Positions 16,509-25,148 of a stretch of 34,506 nucleotides of DNA are shown piece after piece. The translations under genes were made by a program, and so were the position numbers. The notes under the pieces were generated by a model that was not told the DNA's origin, made no database searches, and saw nothing but the letters and a program-made list of their open reading frames with translations. Origin of the DNA: Eubacteriales bacterium (GTDB lineage: Bacteria > Bacillota > Clostridia > Lachnospirales > Vallitaleaceae); contig JAUMXK010000016.1 in the NCBI GenBank assembly GCA_030535295.1, forward strand, positions 1-34,506. Reading direction: 5' to 3'. How positions within the stretch are numbered: the first letter of the stretch is position 1; every line of letters starts with the position of its first letter.

Positions 16509-17249
16509 TTAATATCCCAACTTGGAAAGAAAGTATGGCATTTGTATCCGCCACCATGGCCAATCGTGAGCAGCATCATGTCCCCATTCATCAAACCATG
16601 CCGGGATTCCTTTCATGGCAAACGCTTCCTTTAATTTATAAAAAGAAGGTAGACCGTCATGCTCCCAAGGGCCATGTCCGGTGCAAATGATAATGTCGGC
16701 ATTTCGGTAATGATTTAAAAACCAGTCCTCGTTTTGAAGCCATAAGTATTGTGACGGTGAGTTGCGATACACCAGCGCATCATCCCCATACTCGCCAACC
16801 ATAAAGCGAATGTCGTAAACACCGCTTAAGGCAATCACCTGAGAAAACACATCCGGATGTTGCAGGAAGACATTAACCGCATGATAAGCTCCCATACTGC
16901 ATCCGGTACACATCATCGGGTCAAAATGTCCTGTTTTGTGCTTAATAAAAGGAATCGCTTCCTCAATTAAATATTTATCATATCGGATATGCATAAGTGC
17001 CCTGTCATGTGCACTTTTATAAGGGCATAAAAACGCTTCCGAGTCTACGCTGCCAAGAGTAAAAAACTGAATCTTACCGCTCTCAATATAATATCTGCAA
17101 GCATCAATCATACCAAAATCGGCATATTCACTATGCGTTCCACCGCTAGAAGGAAATACCACTACCGGCATTCCCGCATGACCATATCGATTTAGATACA
17201 TCTCTCTTCCTAAATTGCCACTATAATGGCTCAAAAACTCTACATGCAT
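16509..17249 (-). CDS. Alpha/beta-hydrolase-fold esterase (COG4947-like)
   Basis: A 246-aa hydrolase. The nucleophile elbow is GCSMG (S118). The oxyanion region may be FPSSGGTHSEY (~32-43), and a C-terminal His in EWGHDAAHDW (H224 or H228) completes the triad. There is no signal peptide, so it acts in the cytosol. The family is annotated as esterase or acetyl-hydrolase-like, with substrates mostly unknown. GGAGGTGA precedes the ATG. It lies 94 bp behind the second esterase gene and 131 bp before the ATP-grasp ligase, and is probably in one transcript with them. Confidence 0.78.
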   Translation of the reverse strand: MHVEFLSHYSGNLGREMYLNRYGHAGMPVVVFPSSGGTHSEYADFGMIDACRYYIESGKIQFFTLGSVDSEAFLCPYKSAHDRALMHIRYDKYLIEEAIPFIKHKTGHFDPMMCTGCSMGAYHAVNVFLQHPDVFSQVIALSGVYDIRFMVGEYGDDALVYRNSPSQYLWLQNEDWFLNHYRNADIIICTGHGPWEHDGLPSFYKLKEAFAMKGIPAWFDEWGHDAAHDWPWWRIQMPYFLSKLGY

Positions 17250-17343
17250 ACTATCACCTCCAATGTTCCGCTATTCCTGTTTTTTTCGTTTTCTTCGGAC
17301 AGCAATGTTTTCGTGGCAATCCAATTGTGCATTTAGCCACCCA

Positions 17344-18162
17344 TTACCAATTCTTGCTCAAAAACTTCAAACACCTTGGCAAATACTTTGCCCAAGCCCT
17401 TTCATGGTGTTTTTCACCTGCGGCTACTACAATATCCAAGTTTTCTAAAGGCAATCCCTTTTCCAGCAGTTGCCGATAATAGCTAAGAGAAGAATTAATA
17501 TAATGCTGATTGATATTTCCGGACATCAAACCGGCATCACATTCATTATATTCATTGGTTCCGACCATAATAAATACGCTTTGCTCAGCCAATTTCACAT
17601 TCTGCATGAAATCATCAAAGCCCTTTTGAAACAGCCAGTTGGCAGAGGAAAAAATCCCCAACTGACCGAATATTTTACTATATTTCGCTCCCATATATTG
17701 ACTGATACTGCCGCCCAGAGAACTTCCCATAATTGCGGTAAATTCTCTTTCCGGTTTGGTTCGGTAGTTTTTATCCATATAGGGCTTTACTATACCCACC
17801 ACAAATTCTCCGTATTCCTCTCCTAATGGGCTCATTGGATGAGAATCGCCAAAATCCTCATTTTCAAACTTCCACGGCGAATATTCAGATAATCTCTCTT
17901 CTTTCCCATTGTCAATTCCAACCACTATCATCTTGGGCAAATCGGGATTTCTCTTAATTGCCGGAATCGTTTTCCAAGAATGTCCGCTAAATGCCTCTCG
18001 GCTGTAAAATACATTCTGTCCATCATGCATATAGACAACGGGATAGTGCTGCTCTTCCTTGAAATAATTTACCGGCAACAATACTCTAATTCTACGTTTT
18101 TTTTTCGTATAGGGAACCATTAATTCCACTGACTCCAGCTCTAAATAGTCATTTCTTTTCAT
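17344..18162 (-). CDS. Esterase of the esterase D / enterochelin-esterase type
   Basis: A 272-aa alpha/beta-hydrolase of the putative-esterase family (PF00756 type). The N-terminus has PVVYMHDGQNVF, a hallmark of this group. The nucleophile is GSSLGG (S148), and the likely catalytic His is in AAGEKHHERAW near 253. No signal peptide is seen. It is the first gene of the esterase/esterase/ATP-grasp series and has a near-consensus promoter upstream (18201-18229). Two related hydrolases beside an ATP-grasp ligase suggest deacylation of an amide or ester product (inference). Confidence 0.8.
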   Translation of the reverse strand: MKRNDYLELESVELMVPYTKKKRRIRVLLPVNYFKEEQHYPVVYMHDGQNVFYSREAFSGHSWKTIPAIKRNPDLPKMIVVGIDNGKEERLSEYSPWKFENEDFGDSHPMSPLGEEYGEFVVGIVKPYMDKNYRTKPEREFTAIMGSSLGGSISQYMGAKYSKIFGQLGIFSSANWLFQKGFDDFMQNVKLAEQSVFIMVGTNEYNECDAGLMSGNINQHYINSSLSYYRQLLEKGLPLENLDIVVAAGEKHHERAWAKYLPRCLKFLSKNW

Positions 18163-18200
18163 CTCTTACCCTGCTCCTTCATCCGTTAAAGTTTCTAATT

Positions 18201-18229
18201 ATAATATAAAATATAAGTAGAAATGTCAA
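18201..18229 (-). promoter_or_regulatory. Promoter of the esterase/ATP-grasp operon
   Basis: The minus strand has a perfect TTGACA (18224-18229), a 17-bp spacer and TATTAT (18201-18206), about 40 bp before the esterase ATG. Confidence 0.7.
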
Positions 18230-18292
18230 TAGAAATAATGGTTAAGGGGATGACAAAAGGATTTGTTTTGAATAATGGAGCTTTTGGGAAAC

Positions 18293-18319
18293 AAAAAAAC
18301 CGTAACTTGAGAATTACGG
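18293..18319 (-). terminator. Terminator of the YesM/YesN operon
   Basis: CCGTAA (18300-18305) pairs with TTACGG (18314-18319), followed by seven Ts on the minus strand, 50 bp after the YesN stop. Its stem sequence resembles the terminators at 27583, 27774 and 33402. Confidence 0.8.
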
Positions 18320-18370
18320 CCTCCTTGTTTCCCGTTTACGGGTTTTTCTTTATATCTAAGAACAAAAAAA

Positions 18371-19150
18371 TTAAATTCCATTTTGTTTTTCGAACTTCCT
18401 GTCTTGGTATTGTTTTGGTGTCATTCCGATTATTTTCTTGAATAACACGCTAAAATACCTTTGATCCCTGTATCCTACTTTTTCTGCGATATGATATATT
18501 TTCAGATCAGGGTCTGTTAACAACTCACATGCTTTCCTAATTCTGAAATGAGTTAAATAGTCAATAAAGGAGTACTCCGTATTTTCTTTGAATAATTTTG
18601 TCAGATAGCTCTCACTAATTAGAAGTGCTTTGCATACATCGCCTACCGAAATGTTTCGATTATAGTTTTTTTCGATATACTCTTTTGCTCTTTTAATGTG
18701 TTTGTTTTGCGTTTGTATTTCTACTTTCAAAGGGGAAACTTGATGTTCATTACCGATAAAATTCTCTTCTTGTTTCTTCTTTTTAATTTTATTCACGGCA
18801 TGAGTAATGCAATCATACAATTCCTTATCGTCAATCGGCTTAGCGATATATTCTGTCACACCAAGTCTTATTGCCTTTTTTGCATAGCTGAAGTCATTAA
18901 AGCCGGAAAGAATAAGAAACTCACAGTCACAAATCTCTTTTGCTTGCTCTATGAATTCAAATCCATCCAGCAACGGCATACGGATATCCGTGATGACCAA
19001 TTCCGGTTTCAATTTCTTTACCAAATCGAGTGCTTCCAAACCGTTTTCGGCTTCTCCCACTACTTCACATCCTAAGCTTTGCCAATCTGTAGTCAGAACG
19101 AGTCCTTTGCGTATGATTCTCTCATCTTCCACTATTAAGCAGCGTATCAT
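18371..19150 (-). CDS. YesN-like AraC-type response regulator
   Basis: A 259-aa regulator. The receiver domain (~1-120) has E8/D9, the phosphoacceptor D55 in LVITDIRMPLLDG and a Lys in YIAKPIDD. The C-terminal AraC HTH pair (~155-255) has IEKNYNRNISVGDVCKALLI and a second HTH ending FKKIIGMTPKQYQDRK. AraC-type regulators of this kind activate uptake and catabolism genes for sugars and related compounds. It overlaps the end of the kinase gene by 29 bp, a coupled pair. Likely targets are the adjacent ABC importer and GH95 genes. Confidence 0.88.
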   Translation of the reverse strand: MIRCLIVEDERIIRKGLVLTTDWQSLGCEVVGEAENGLEALDLVKKLKPELVITDIRMPLLDGFEFIEQAKEICDCEFLILSGFNDFSYAKKAIRLGVTEYIAKPIDDKELYDCITHAVNKIKKKKQEENFIGNEHQVSPLKVEIQTQNKHIKRAKEYIEKNYNRNISVGDVCKALLISESYLTKLFKENTEYSFIDYLTHFRIRKACELLTDPDLKIYHIAEKVGYRDQRYFSVLFKKIIGMTPKQYQDRKFEKQNGI

Positions 19151-20912
19151 AATTATACTCCTCTTTCCATGGTATTTTCAAATAAACCGTTGTTCCTTTT
19201 TCTTTTGTACTCTCTATCGTAAGTCCGTATTTGGGGCCGTAATAGAGTTTCAGCCTTTGATGAACATTTTTCAATCCGATATGAGAATGTGACATCTCCT
19301 GATCAAGTGATTGGATTAATTCAGAACATTGTTCTTCTGTCATACCGATACCGGTGTCCGAAATTGCAATTGCCAAATGTTTCTCCTGATATTTTACTTC
19401 CACTTTTAAACTACCTTGCTTGTGCAAAGGCTCCAGTCCATGTAAGATAGCATTTTCTATAATAGGCTGCAAAATCAAATTGGGAATTTCAACCTGATAA
19501 AGTGTTTCCGGAACTTCAAAACACACATCAAACTTATCGGAAAATCTAATTTTTTGAATCGTTATGTAAGATGATAAATTATCAATGGATTCTTTTAACG
19601 TCGTAAATTCCTTTGAAAGGTTGAATGCATTTTTCAACAAGCTGTTTAAGCTTTTAATCATAACGAAAATTTCTTCCTGGTCATTCATCTTCGCAAGATA
19701 TTTAATGGAATCTAAGGTATTATACAAAAAATGCGGATTGATTTGAGCCTGCATTTTTTTGATATCCGCCATTCTTAGCATTTTTTGTTTTTCTTCATTT
19801 TTTTCAAATAAGTCTTTTATCTTACCGCACATTGCATTAAATTGTTTTGCTACATATCCAAATTCATCGTTACTGTTTATCTCCACCGATACATCAAAAT
19901 TCCCTTTTTCCACTTTTTTCATGGTTGATTCAAGTTTTCTAAGAGGATTTTCAACTGCTTTCGCAATTTTAAAGGCGGTAATAATACACAGCAACAATAA
20001 AATAATTACCGTAACCAACCAAATTTTCCAAAGAATTTGAAGATTTCCTAATAATAATTCCAGATTAAATCCGCCAAATAATATTATTTTATATCTTTCC
20101 GATACGGAATAGGACATTAAAACTTTATTCTTTTCTGACGTATAATATCCTTTATTAGAAAAAACCGTTTGGTTTTGTAAAAAATTGGCACTATGTGCCA
20201 TCGAGTTTTCATCCCATAATATATAAGCCTGGTCAGTGGTTAAAGTAAAATACAAGGGCAGTCTGTCACTGCTTTGATTGGTCTGTGCTTTTAATACTTC
20301 CAAAGGAATATCCATCGCAATATAGCCAATGACTTCTTTTTCGTCCCAATAGGGCCTGATAGCTGTGGCAATCATTTCTCTGTTTTCTTCATCTTTATAG
20401 CGACTGAAGTAAACGACGGTATTTGTTGTATTTTGGGCATGACGATAAATACCCCAATTTCTGTTTTTAGGATAGTCATAAATCTTAGGTGTATGATAAA
20501 GAGACATTATCTGTGCAGATGTAGCATGTATCACGTGAACGTTCGTCATTTTTTTCACAAAACTGCCGCCCTCGAATTCACTTTTTGCCATCTTGCTCTC
20601 ATCAAAAAATTGAGCAACGGTAAAATAGACTGTTTCATGAAATTCTCGCCTGCTTAAATCCTTTGTACTTTTCAAATAAGCCTGTATGCTTTCCTGTTCC
20701 ATCAGACTATCGATGGCCTTGACATAAGTATCCAGTGCGGTTTCGATCATCTCCAGAGACTGAATATTTGCTGCTTGTGCTTCCTTTATCATTTTGTCTT
20801 CTATAATTTTTTTCATAGAAAAGCTTGTAATGATTCCGATTAGAGATGTTGGAACAATACTGATTATCAAGAACATCCATAATATTTTTCGATAGAATTT
20901 CTTGTTTTTCAT
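19122..20912 (-). CDS. YesM-like sensor histidine kinase
   Basis: A 596-aa membrane kinase. One transmembrane helix (~11-33) is followed by an extracellular dCache-like sensor (~35-290), a second helix (~291-315) and a HAMP domain (~316-370). The His_kinase motif is QINPHFLYNTLDSIKYL, with H394 as phosphoacceptor. The ATPase domain (~480-590) shows QPIIENAILHGLEP (N-box) and DTGIGM (G-box). The extracellular domain suggests sensing of an outside ligand, typically a carbohydrate or a loaded binding protein. A near-perfect promoter precedes it. Confidence 0.88.
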   Translation of the reverse strand: MKNKKFYRKILWMFLIISIVPTSLIGIITSFSMKKIIEDKMIKEAQAANIQSLEMIETALDTYVKAIDSLMEQESIQAYLKSTKDLSRREFHETVYFTVAQFFDESKMAKSEFEGGSFVKKMTNVHVIHATSAQIMSLYHTPKIYDYPKNRNWGIYRHAQNTTNTVVYFSRYKDEENREMIATAIRPYWDEKEVIGYIAMDIPLEVLKAQTNQSSDRLPLYFTLTTDQAYILWDENSMAHSANFLQNQTVFSNKGYYTSEKNKVLMSYSVSERYKIILFGGFNLELLLGNLQILWKIWLVTVIILLLLCIITAFKIAKAVENPLRKLESTMKKVEKGNFDVSVEINSNDEFGYVAKQFNAMCGKIKDLFEKNEEKQKMLRMADIKKMQAQINPHFLYNTLDSIKYLAKMNDQEEIFVMIKSLNSLLKNAFNLSKEFTTLKESIDNLSSYITIQKIRFSDKFDVCFEVPETLYQVEIPNLILQPIIENAILHGLEPLHKQGSLKVEVKYQEKHLAIAISDTGIGMTEEQCSELIQSLDQEMSHSHIGLKNVHQRLKLYYGPKYGLTIESTKEKGTTVYLKIPWKEEYNYDTLLNSGR

Positions 20913-20944
20913 CTTGATTCCTTTCCATCCTTACTATTTTTTGA

Positions 20945-20974
20945 ATTATACCATTTTACTTAAACTGTTGTCAA
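20945..20974 (-). promoter_or_regulatory. Consensus promoter of the YesM/YesN operon
   Basis: The minus strand has TTGACA (20969-20974), an 18-bp spacer and TATAAT (20945-20950), both perfect hexamers, 33 bp before the kinase ATG. Expression of the sensor pair should be constitutive. Confidence 0.8.
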
Positions 20975-21164
20975 ACTTCCTCTATGTATTAGATTTTTCC
21001 GCTTCCAACTTTTTCACTTGATTGAAAAAATGGTGTCAAATGCAGATGAAAAAGGGTTCATTTTTTTTGCCGTTAGGAAAACCGAATTTCCATACGGGCA
21101 AAGCAGGCAGACCATTTTCTCTGCTTTTAACACCATAATTGTGTAATCCCACTATCTTTTCTTT

Positions 21165-22814
21165 TTACAGAGAGATATCTCTGCCACCGGATAATTTTGT
21201 AAATAAAAATACCGACAACATACTAACTGCTGAAAGCATCACGGATAATGCGGCTGCTGTACCGTAATTGCTTTTTAAAACTTCCGTATAAATCGCAACC
21301 GACATGGTCATGGTTTTCGCAGTATATAGCATAACACTGGAACTCAGTTCATTTATTGTGGTAATCCAGCTCATAATTGCACCGGAAAATACACCGGGAA
21401 TCATCAAGATAACTGTCGTTTTTAAAAATGTTTGCAATGGTGATACTCCAAGATTAATAGAGGCTTCTTCAATTGAAGAATCAATTTGATAAAGAATCGC
21501 CGACGAAGATCTCACTGTATATGGCAATTTTCGAATGACATATGCCATAATTAAAATGATCGGTGTACCGGTCAAATATAAAGGTGCCTTATTAAAAGAC
21601 AATAAAAGTGCAATACCCAACACTGCACCGGGAATAACATAAGGAAACATGACTAAAGTATCTAAAATCGTATTTAAATTACTTCTCTTTCGAACAGACA
21701 GATAGGCAATTAAAATACCCAATATGACCATAATAATTATCGCCGCCGTCGAATAGGTAAAGGTACGCAAAATCGAGTTTCCCATTTGCTGAAAGGCTTT
21801 CTCATAGCTTTCTAAACTGAAACCCTGAACAAATAGCGGTCCGCTGGTTTTGATAAATGAGGTACAAAACACTGTAATTTGCGGAAGGATGCCGACAAAC
21901 GCCACAAAAAAGCAAAGAAAGGTTGCCAGAGCTGTTTTCCCTTTTCCTAATTCAATTGCTTTTGGCGGTCTCAGCATACTCATAGTATAGTTTTTTCTAT
22001 TTACTATCTTCTTTTGAATCATCAGAACAACTAAAGCACATAAAATGATCACTACACTCAAGGTACTTGCGACAGAGGCATTTCCGCCGGTTTCACTTAG
22101 ATATTGTTGATAGATTAATACAGGTAAGACCTTATACCCTTCCCCAATTAACATCGGTGTTCCGAAATCGGCCAACGCTGCCATAAATACCATCAACATG
22201 GCTGCTGCAATAGTCGGAAGAATCAGGGGTAAGGTCACCGTCATAATTCTCTTCAGATTCGACATACCTAAATTTTCAGCGGCTTCTTCCAATGAGGAAT
22301 CAATCGATCCCAATGCACCGCTGACATACAGATACATCATCGGAAAAAATTTAACGGTAAAGACTAATACTATACCTCCAAAGCCGTATATAGACGGCAC
22401 GGCAATACCTATTTTATTTAAGGTGGTGGTTATGACTCCACTTCTGCCAAATAATAAAATCCACGAATATGCACCGATAAATGGCGGTGATATCATTGCC
22501 ATAATCACAATCATATCCAGAATCTTTTTACCCTTGATTCGATATCTGGTCGCAATATATGCAATTGGTACCCCAATCAAAGTTGCCATCACGGTTGCAC
22601 AGGCACAAACTATAAAGCTGTTTTTTAATGCCGACGTATAATATTTGAGAGTAATAAAGTCCCAATAATGGCTTAAAGTAAAATTACCCTCCGTATCCAA
22701 AAAACTGTTAAAGCCAATGGTAAATAATGGATAAACTAGCCCTATTAATAGAATAAATAGGATAAACACGGTCATTATCTTCCATAAATCCCATCTTATT
22801 TTTTTATAATTCAC
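21165..22814 (-). CDS. Fbp/AfuB-type ABC importer permease, two fused permease domains
   Basis: A 549-aa membrane protein with about 12 hydrophobic segments, formed by two tandem BPD_transp_1 units. Each half carries an EAA loop: SSLEEAAENLGMSNLKRI near ~175 and SSIEEASINLGVSPLQTF near ~455. Fused permeases of this size are typical for iron(III), hexose-phosphate and related importers. I prefer the GTG at 22814, which follows GGAGAGGAG; the in-frame ATG at 22838 has no ribosome site. The GTG start overlaps the ATPase stop by 11 bp, implying coupling. Confidence 0.85.
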   Translation of the reverse strand: MNYKKIRWDLWKIMTVFILFILLIGLVYPLFTIGFNSFLDTEGNFTLSHYWDFITLKYYTSALKNSFIVCACATVMATLIGVPIAYIATRYRIKGKKILDMIVIMAMISPPFIGAYSWILLFGRSGVITTTLNKIGIAVPSIYGFGGIVLVFTVKFFPMMYLYVSGALGSIDSSLEEAAENLGMSNLKRIMTVTLPLILPTIAAAMLMVFMAALADFGTPMLIGEGYKVLPVLIYQQYLSETGGNASVASTLSVVIILCALVVLMIQKKIVNRKNYTMSMLRPPKAIELGKGKTALATFLCFFVAFVGILPQITVFCTSFIKTSGPLFVQGFSLESYEKAFQQMGNSILRTFTYSTAAIIIMVILGILIAYLSVRKRSNLNTILDTLVMFPYVIPGAVLGIALLLSFNKAPLYLTGTPIILIMAYVIRKLPYTVRSSSAILYQIDSSIEEASINLGVSPLQTFLKTTVILMIPGVFSGAIMSWITTINELSSSVMLYTAKTMTMSVAIYTEVLKSNYGTAAALSVMLSAVSMLSVFLFTKLSGGRDISL

Positions 22815-23898
22815 GAGTATACGACTCCTCTCCTCCATTATTAAATATGTTGATTCTATCCTCCATTAGACGCAGATAGATTGTTTCATTCACATTATAT
22901 TCTTCTTGCACATCTCGAATATATTGATGTACTTGAATCATTTTTCCGGATTTAAGCTCTACATCATAATTTATAAACTCACCTAAAAATACTTTTAAGT
23001 CCACTCTACCTTCCAATGCGTTTTCTTTCGACTTTGTTAGAATAAACTCTTCCGGACGAACGGATACTTTTACTCTTTCATTTGGCCTGGACTGCTTCAG
23101 TTTCCTTTTTATCGAAATACTGTCTTCTATGCTTATTTCAGAGATGTCTCCTTGCTTTTCCACTATCTGTCCGTCCAAAATATTGGAGATACCGATAAAA
23201 TTAGCCACAAATTCATTTTGGGGACGGGAATAAATTTCTTTCGGAATTCCCACCTGCTTTATTTTCCCTGAATTCATTACGGCAATTCTATCAGAAATAG
23301 CGAGAGCTTCCTCCTGATCATGCGTGACATATATGGTCGTGATTCCTAACTTTCTTTGTACTTTTTGAATGGTTGTTCGCATTTCCACCCTTAACTTTGC
23401 ATCGAGGTTTGATAAAGGCTCATCCATCAGCAAAATGTCCGGGTGAATTACAATTGCTCTGGCGAGGGCAACTCTTTGTTGTTGTCCTCCCGACATATTA
23501 GCAGGTTGTCTGTCTTTTAGATCCAAAATTTTCACCATCTCCAGTGCTTCACAGACTCTTTCTTCTATTTCTTTTTTTCCGACTTTTCTGGCTTTTAATC
23601 CGTAAGCAACGTTTTCAAAAACCGTCATATGCGGAAATATTGCATAGTTTTGAAAGACCATGCCGATATTTCTTTTATGAGCGGGAATTTGATTGATCAC
23701 CCTTTCTCCAAAGCAAATTTCTCCATTTTCAATGCTGTTAAATCCGGCAATCATTCTTAAGAGTGTTGTCTTACCACAACCGGATGGTCCCAGTAAAGTA
23801 AATAACTCTCCTTTATTAATTGATAAATCAACATGATCGACTGCATTAAAGTCTCCAAATGTTTTGACTACATCCTTTATAATTACATTTTGACTCAT
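22804..23898 (-). CDS. ABC transporter ATP-binding protein (FbpC/PotA-like)
   Basis: A 364-aa ATPase. Walker A is GPSGCGKT (37-44), the signature is MSGGQQQR (135-142) and Walker B is ILLMDEP with E160. A D-loop (SNLDAK) and H-loop (VTHDQEEA) follow. The C-terminal ~100 residues fit a TOBE/regulatory domain. AAAGGAG precedes the ATG. It energises the adjacent permease and works with the binding protein encoded upstream. A stem-loop separates it from the binding-protein gene and probably sets the expression ratio. Confidence 0.88.
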   Translation of the reverse strand: MSQNVIIKDVVKTFGDFNAVDHVDLSINKGELFTLLGPSGCGKTTLLRMIAGFNSIENGEICFGERVINQIPAHKRNIGMVFQNYAIFPHMTVFENVAYGLKARKVGKKEIEERVCEALEMVKILDLKDRQPANMSGGQQQRVALARAIVIHPDILLMDEPLSNLDAKLRVEMRTTIQKVQRKLGITTIYVTHDQEEALAISDRIAVMNSGKIKQVGIPKEIYSRPQNEFVANFIGISNILDGQIVEKQGDISEISIEDSISIKRKLKQSRPNERVKVSVRPEEFILTKSKENALEGRVDLKVFLGEFINYDVELKSGKMIQVHQYIRDVQEEYNVNETIYLRLMEDRINIFNNGGEESYTREL

Positions 23899-23912
23899 TT
23901 TCTCTCCTTTTG

Positions 23913-23946
23913 AAAAAGACTGTCCGTTGAATGACAGTCTTTTTTT
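23913..23946 (-). terminator. Intra-operon stem-loop between binding protein and ATPase genes
   Basis: AAAGACTGTC (23915-23924) pairs perfectly with GACAGTCTTT (23933-23942), with a short T run on the minus strand. Such leaky terminators after binding-protein genes keep that protein in excess over its transporter. Confidence 0.75.
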
Positions 23947-23951
23947 GATTT

Positions 23952-25022
23952 TTATTTTCCAATGATAATATCATTCCATTGTTTGATGTAATTGTCTTTT
24001 TCTTTTGACGCTTTTATGAAATCGAAATTCGTCATTTTTATTTCATTTATAGGTTTAAAGTCTCCTTCTTCTTTAATATCTTCTCTCACGGAATGGTATT
24101 TGAATTCCGATAATCTACTTTGTACATCGCTGCTTAAAACGAAGTCGATAAACTTTTGAGCATTTTCTTTATTTTTAGCTCCTTTTATTACCGAGATTGC
24201 AGATGGAATCGCACCGGTTCCCTCTTCCGGATATACTATGCCGATATAGTCAGCACCTGCTGTAGTATATTGCAATACGGCCTGTTCCGGTGTAATACAC
24301 ATTGCATATTCTCCGTCGGATACTCCTTTATGCGGAGCCGAGGAACTGGTTAATAAATTACCATCCAAAACATCAACATATTGACGAATAAAACCCCAAC
24401 CGCCATCTCCTTTGTCCATCGCAGTCAAAAGAATGGAAAGAGTCGTAAAGGAAGAACCTGACGAAACCGGATCGGCAAATGCTATTTTCCCTTTCCACTT
24501 TGCATCACCAAATGTGGCCCAGCCTTTTGGCACTTCATTTTCCGGAACCAAGTTTTTGTTATACATAATGACCGTTGGAGAAACAAAAACACCTGTCCAT
24601 GCCTTCTCTTTGCTTTTATAGGATTCTTTGATTTTTGCCGCTTCCGGAGAATCATATGCTTCAAAATACTCTTTATGTGCTTCCATCGCTTCTGCTCCTC
24701 CGCCGAACATTACATCGGCAAGCGGGTTATTGCTCTCAGACTTTATTCTGGTAAGCAATTCCCCAGAACCAGCTTGAATCAATTCAACCTTGATTCCTGT
24801 TTTGTCTTGAAATTCACGAATCACCGTATTTAAAAGATCTTCCGGTGCCGGAGAATAAACGATTAGTTCTCCGCCACTCTTTTGTTCTTCTTTCTCCGAT
24901 GCCGTTTCTTTTGCTGTTTCTTCCTTCTTAGTCGCCTCATCCTGCTTACCGGTGTTTCCACATCCAGCCAGTAATGACAACACCAACAGTATACATACCA
25001 TAAAACTTAATCTTTTTTTCAT
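23952..25022 (-). CDS. Substrate-binding lipoprotein of the Fbp/AfuA family
   Basis: A 356-aa lipoprotein. The signal peptide ends in LLAGC (Cys ~21), then a Lys/Glu-rich linker. The mature part starts GELIVYSPAPEDLLNTVIRE and shows the family pattern LADVMFGGGAEAMEAH, IMYNKNLVPENEVPKGWATF and KGKIAFADPVSSGSSFTTLS. This group binds ferric iron (FbpA), hexose phosphates (AfuA) or phosphonates. The ligand here cannot be read. The linked YesM/YesN pair and fucosidase favour an organic, sugar-related ligand over iron (inference). AAAGGAAAGAGG precedes the ATG. Confidence 0.82.
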   Translation of the reverse strand: MKKRLSFMVCILLVLSLLAGCGNTGKQDEATKKEETAKETASEKEEQKSGGELIVYSPAPEDLLNTVIREFQDKTGIKVELIQAGSGELLTRIKSESNNPLADVMFGGGAEAMEAHKEYFEAYDSPEAAKIKESYKSKEKAWTGVFVSPTVIMYNKNLVPENEVPKGWATFGDAKWKGKIAFADPVSSGSSFTTLSILLTAMDKGDGGWGFIRQYVDVLDGNLLTSSSAPHKGVSDGEYAMCITPEQAVLQYTTAGADYIGIVYPEEGTGAIPSAISVIKGAKNKENAQKFIDFVLSSDVQSRLSEFKYHSVREDIKEEGDFKPINEIKMTNFDFIKASKEKDNYIKQWNDIIIGK

Positions 25023-25053
25023 AACCTCTTTCCTTTCTATGTAAAAAGTAATA

Positions 25054-25094
25054 CGATTATAATATCTCCTAGATAAAGATTATAATAATCCATT
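25054..25094. promoter_or_regulatory. Direct repeat and small dyad before the binding-protein gene
   Basis: GATTATAATA occurs twice about 27 bp apart, separated by the dyad TATCT-CCT-AGATA. TATAAT on the minus strand in this stretch may serve as a -10. It is a candidate promoter/operator for the importer operon, possibly bound by the YesN-type regulator. Confidence 0.35.
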
Positions 25095-25148
25095 CTTTTT
25101 TTCAACGGGAGGATTTGTCAGTTTTGTTTAAATTTCTTGATAACTTTA

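Noticed and set aside
21060-21130. Hairpins after the permease gene as terminator
   Set aside because: The stems are present but are followed by A runs on the minus strand, not T runs, so they do not look like terminators for the permease transcript.
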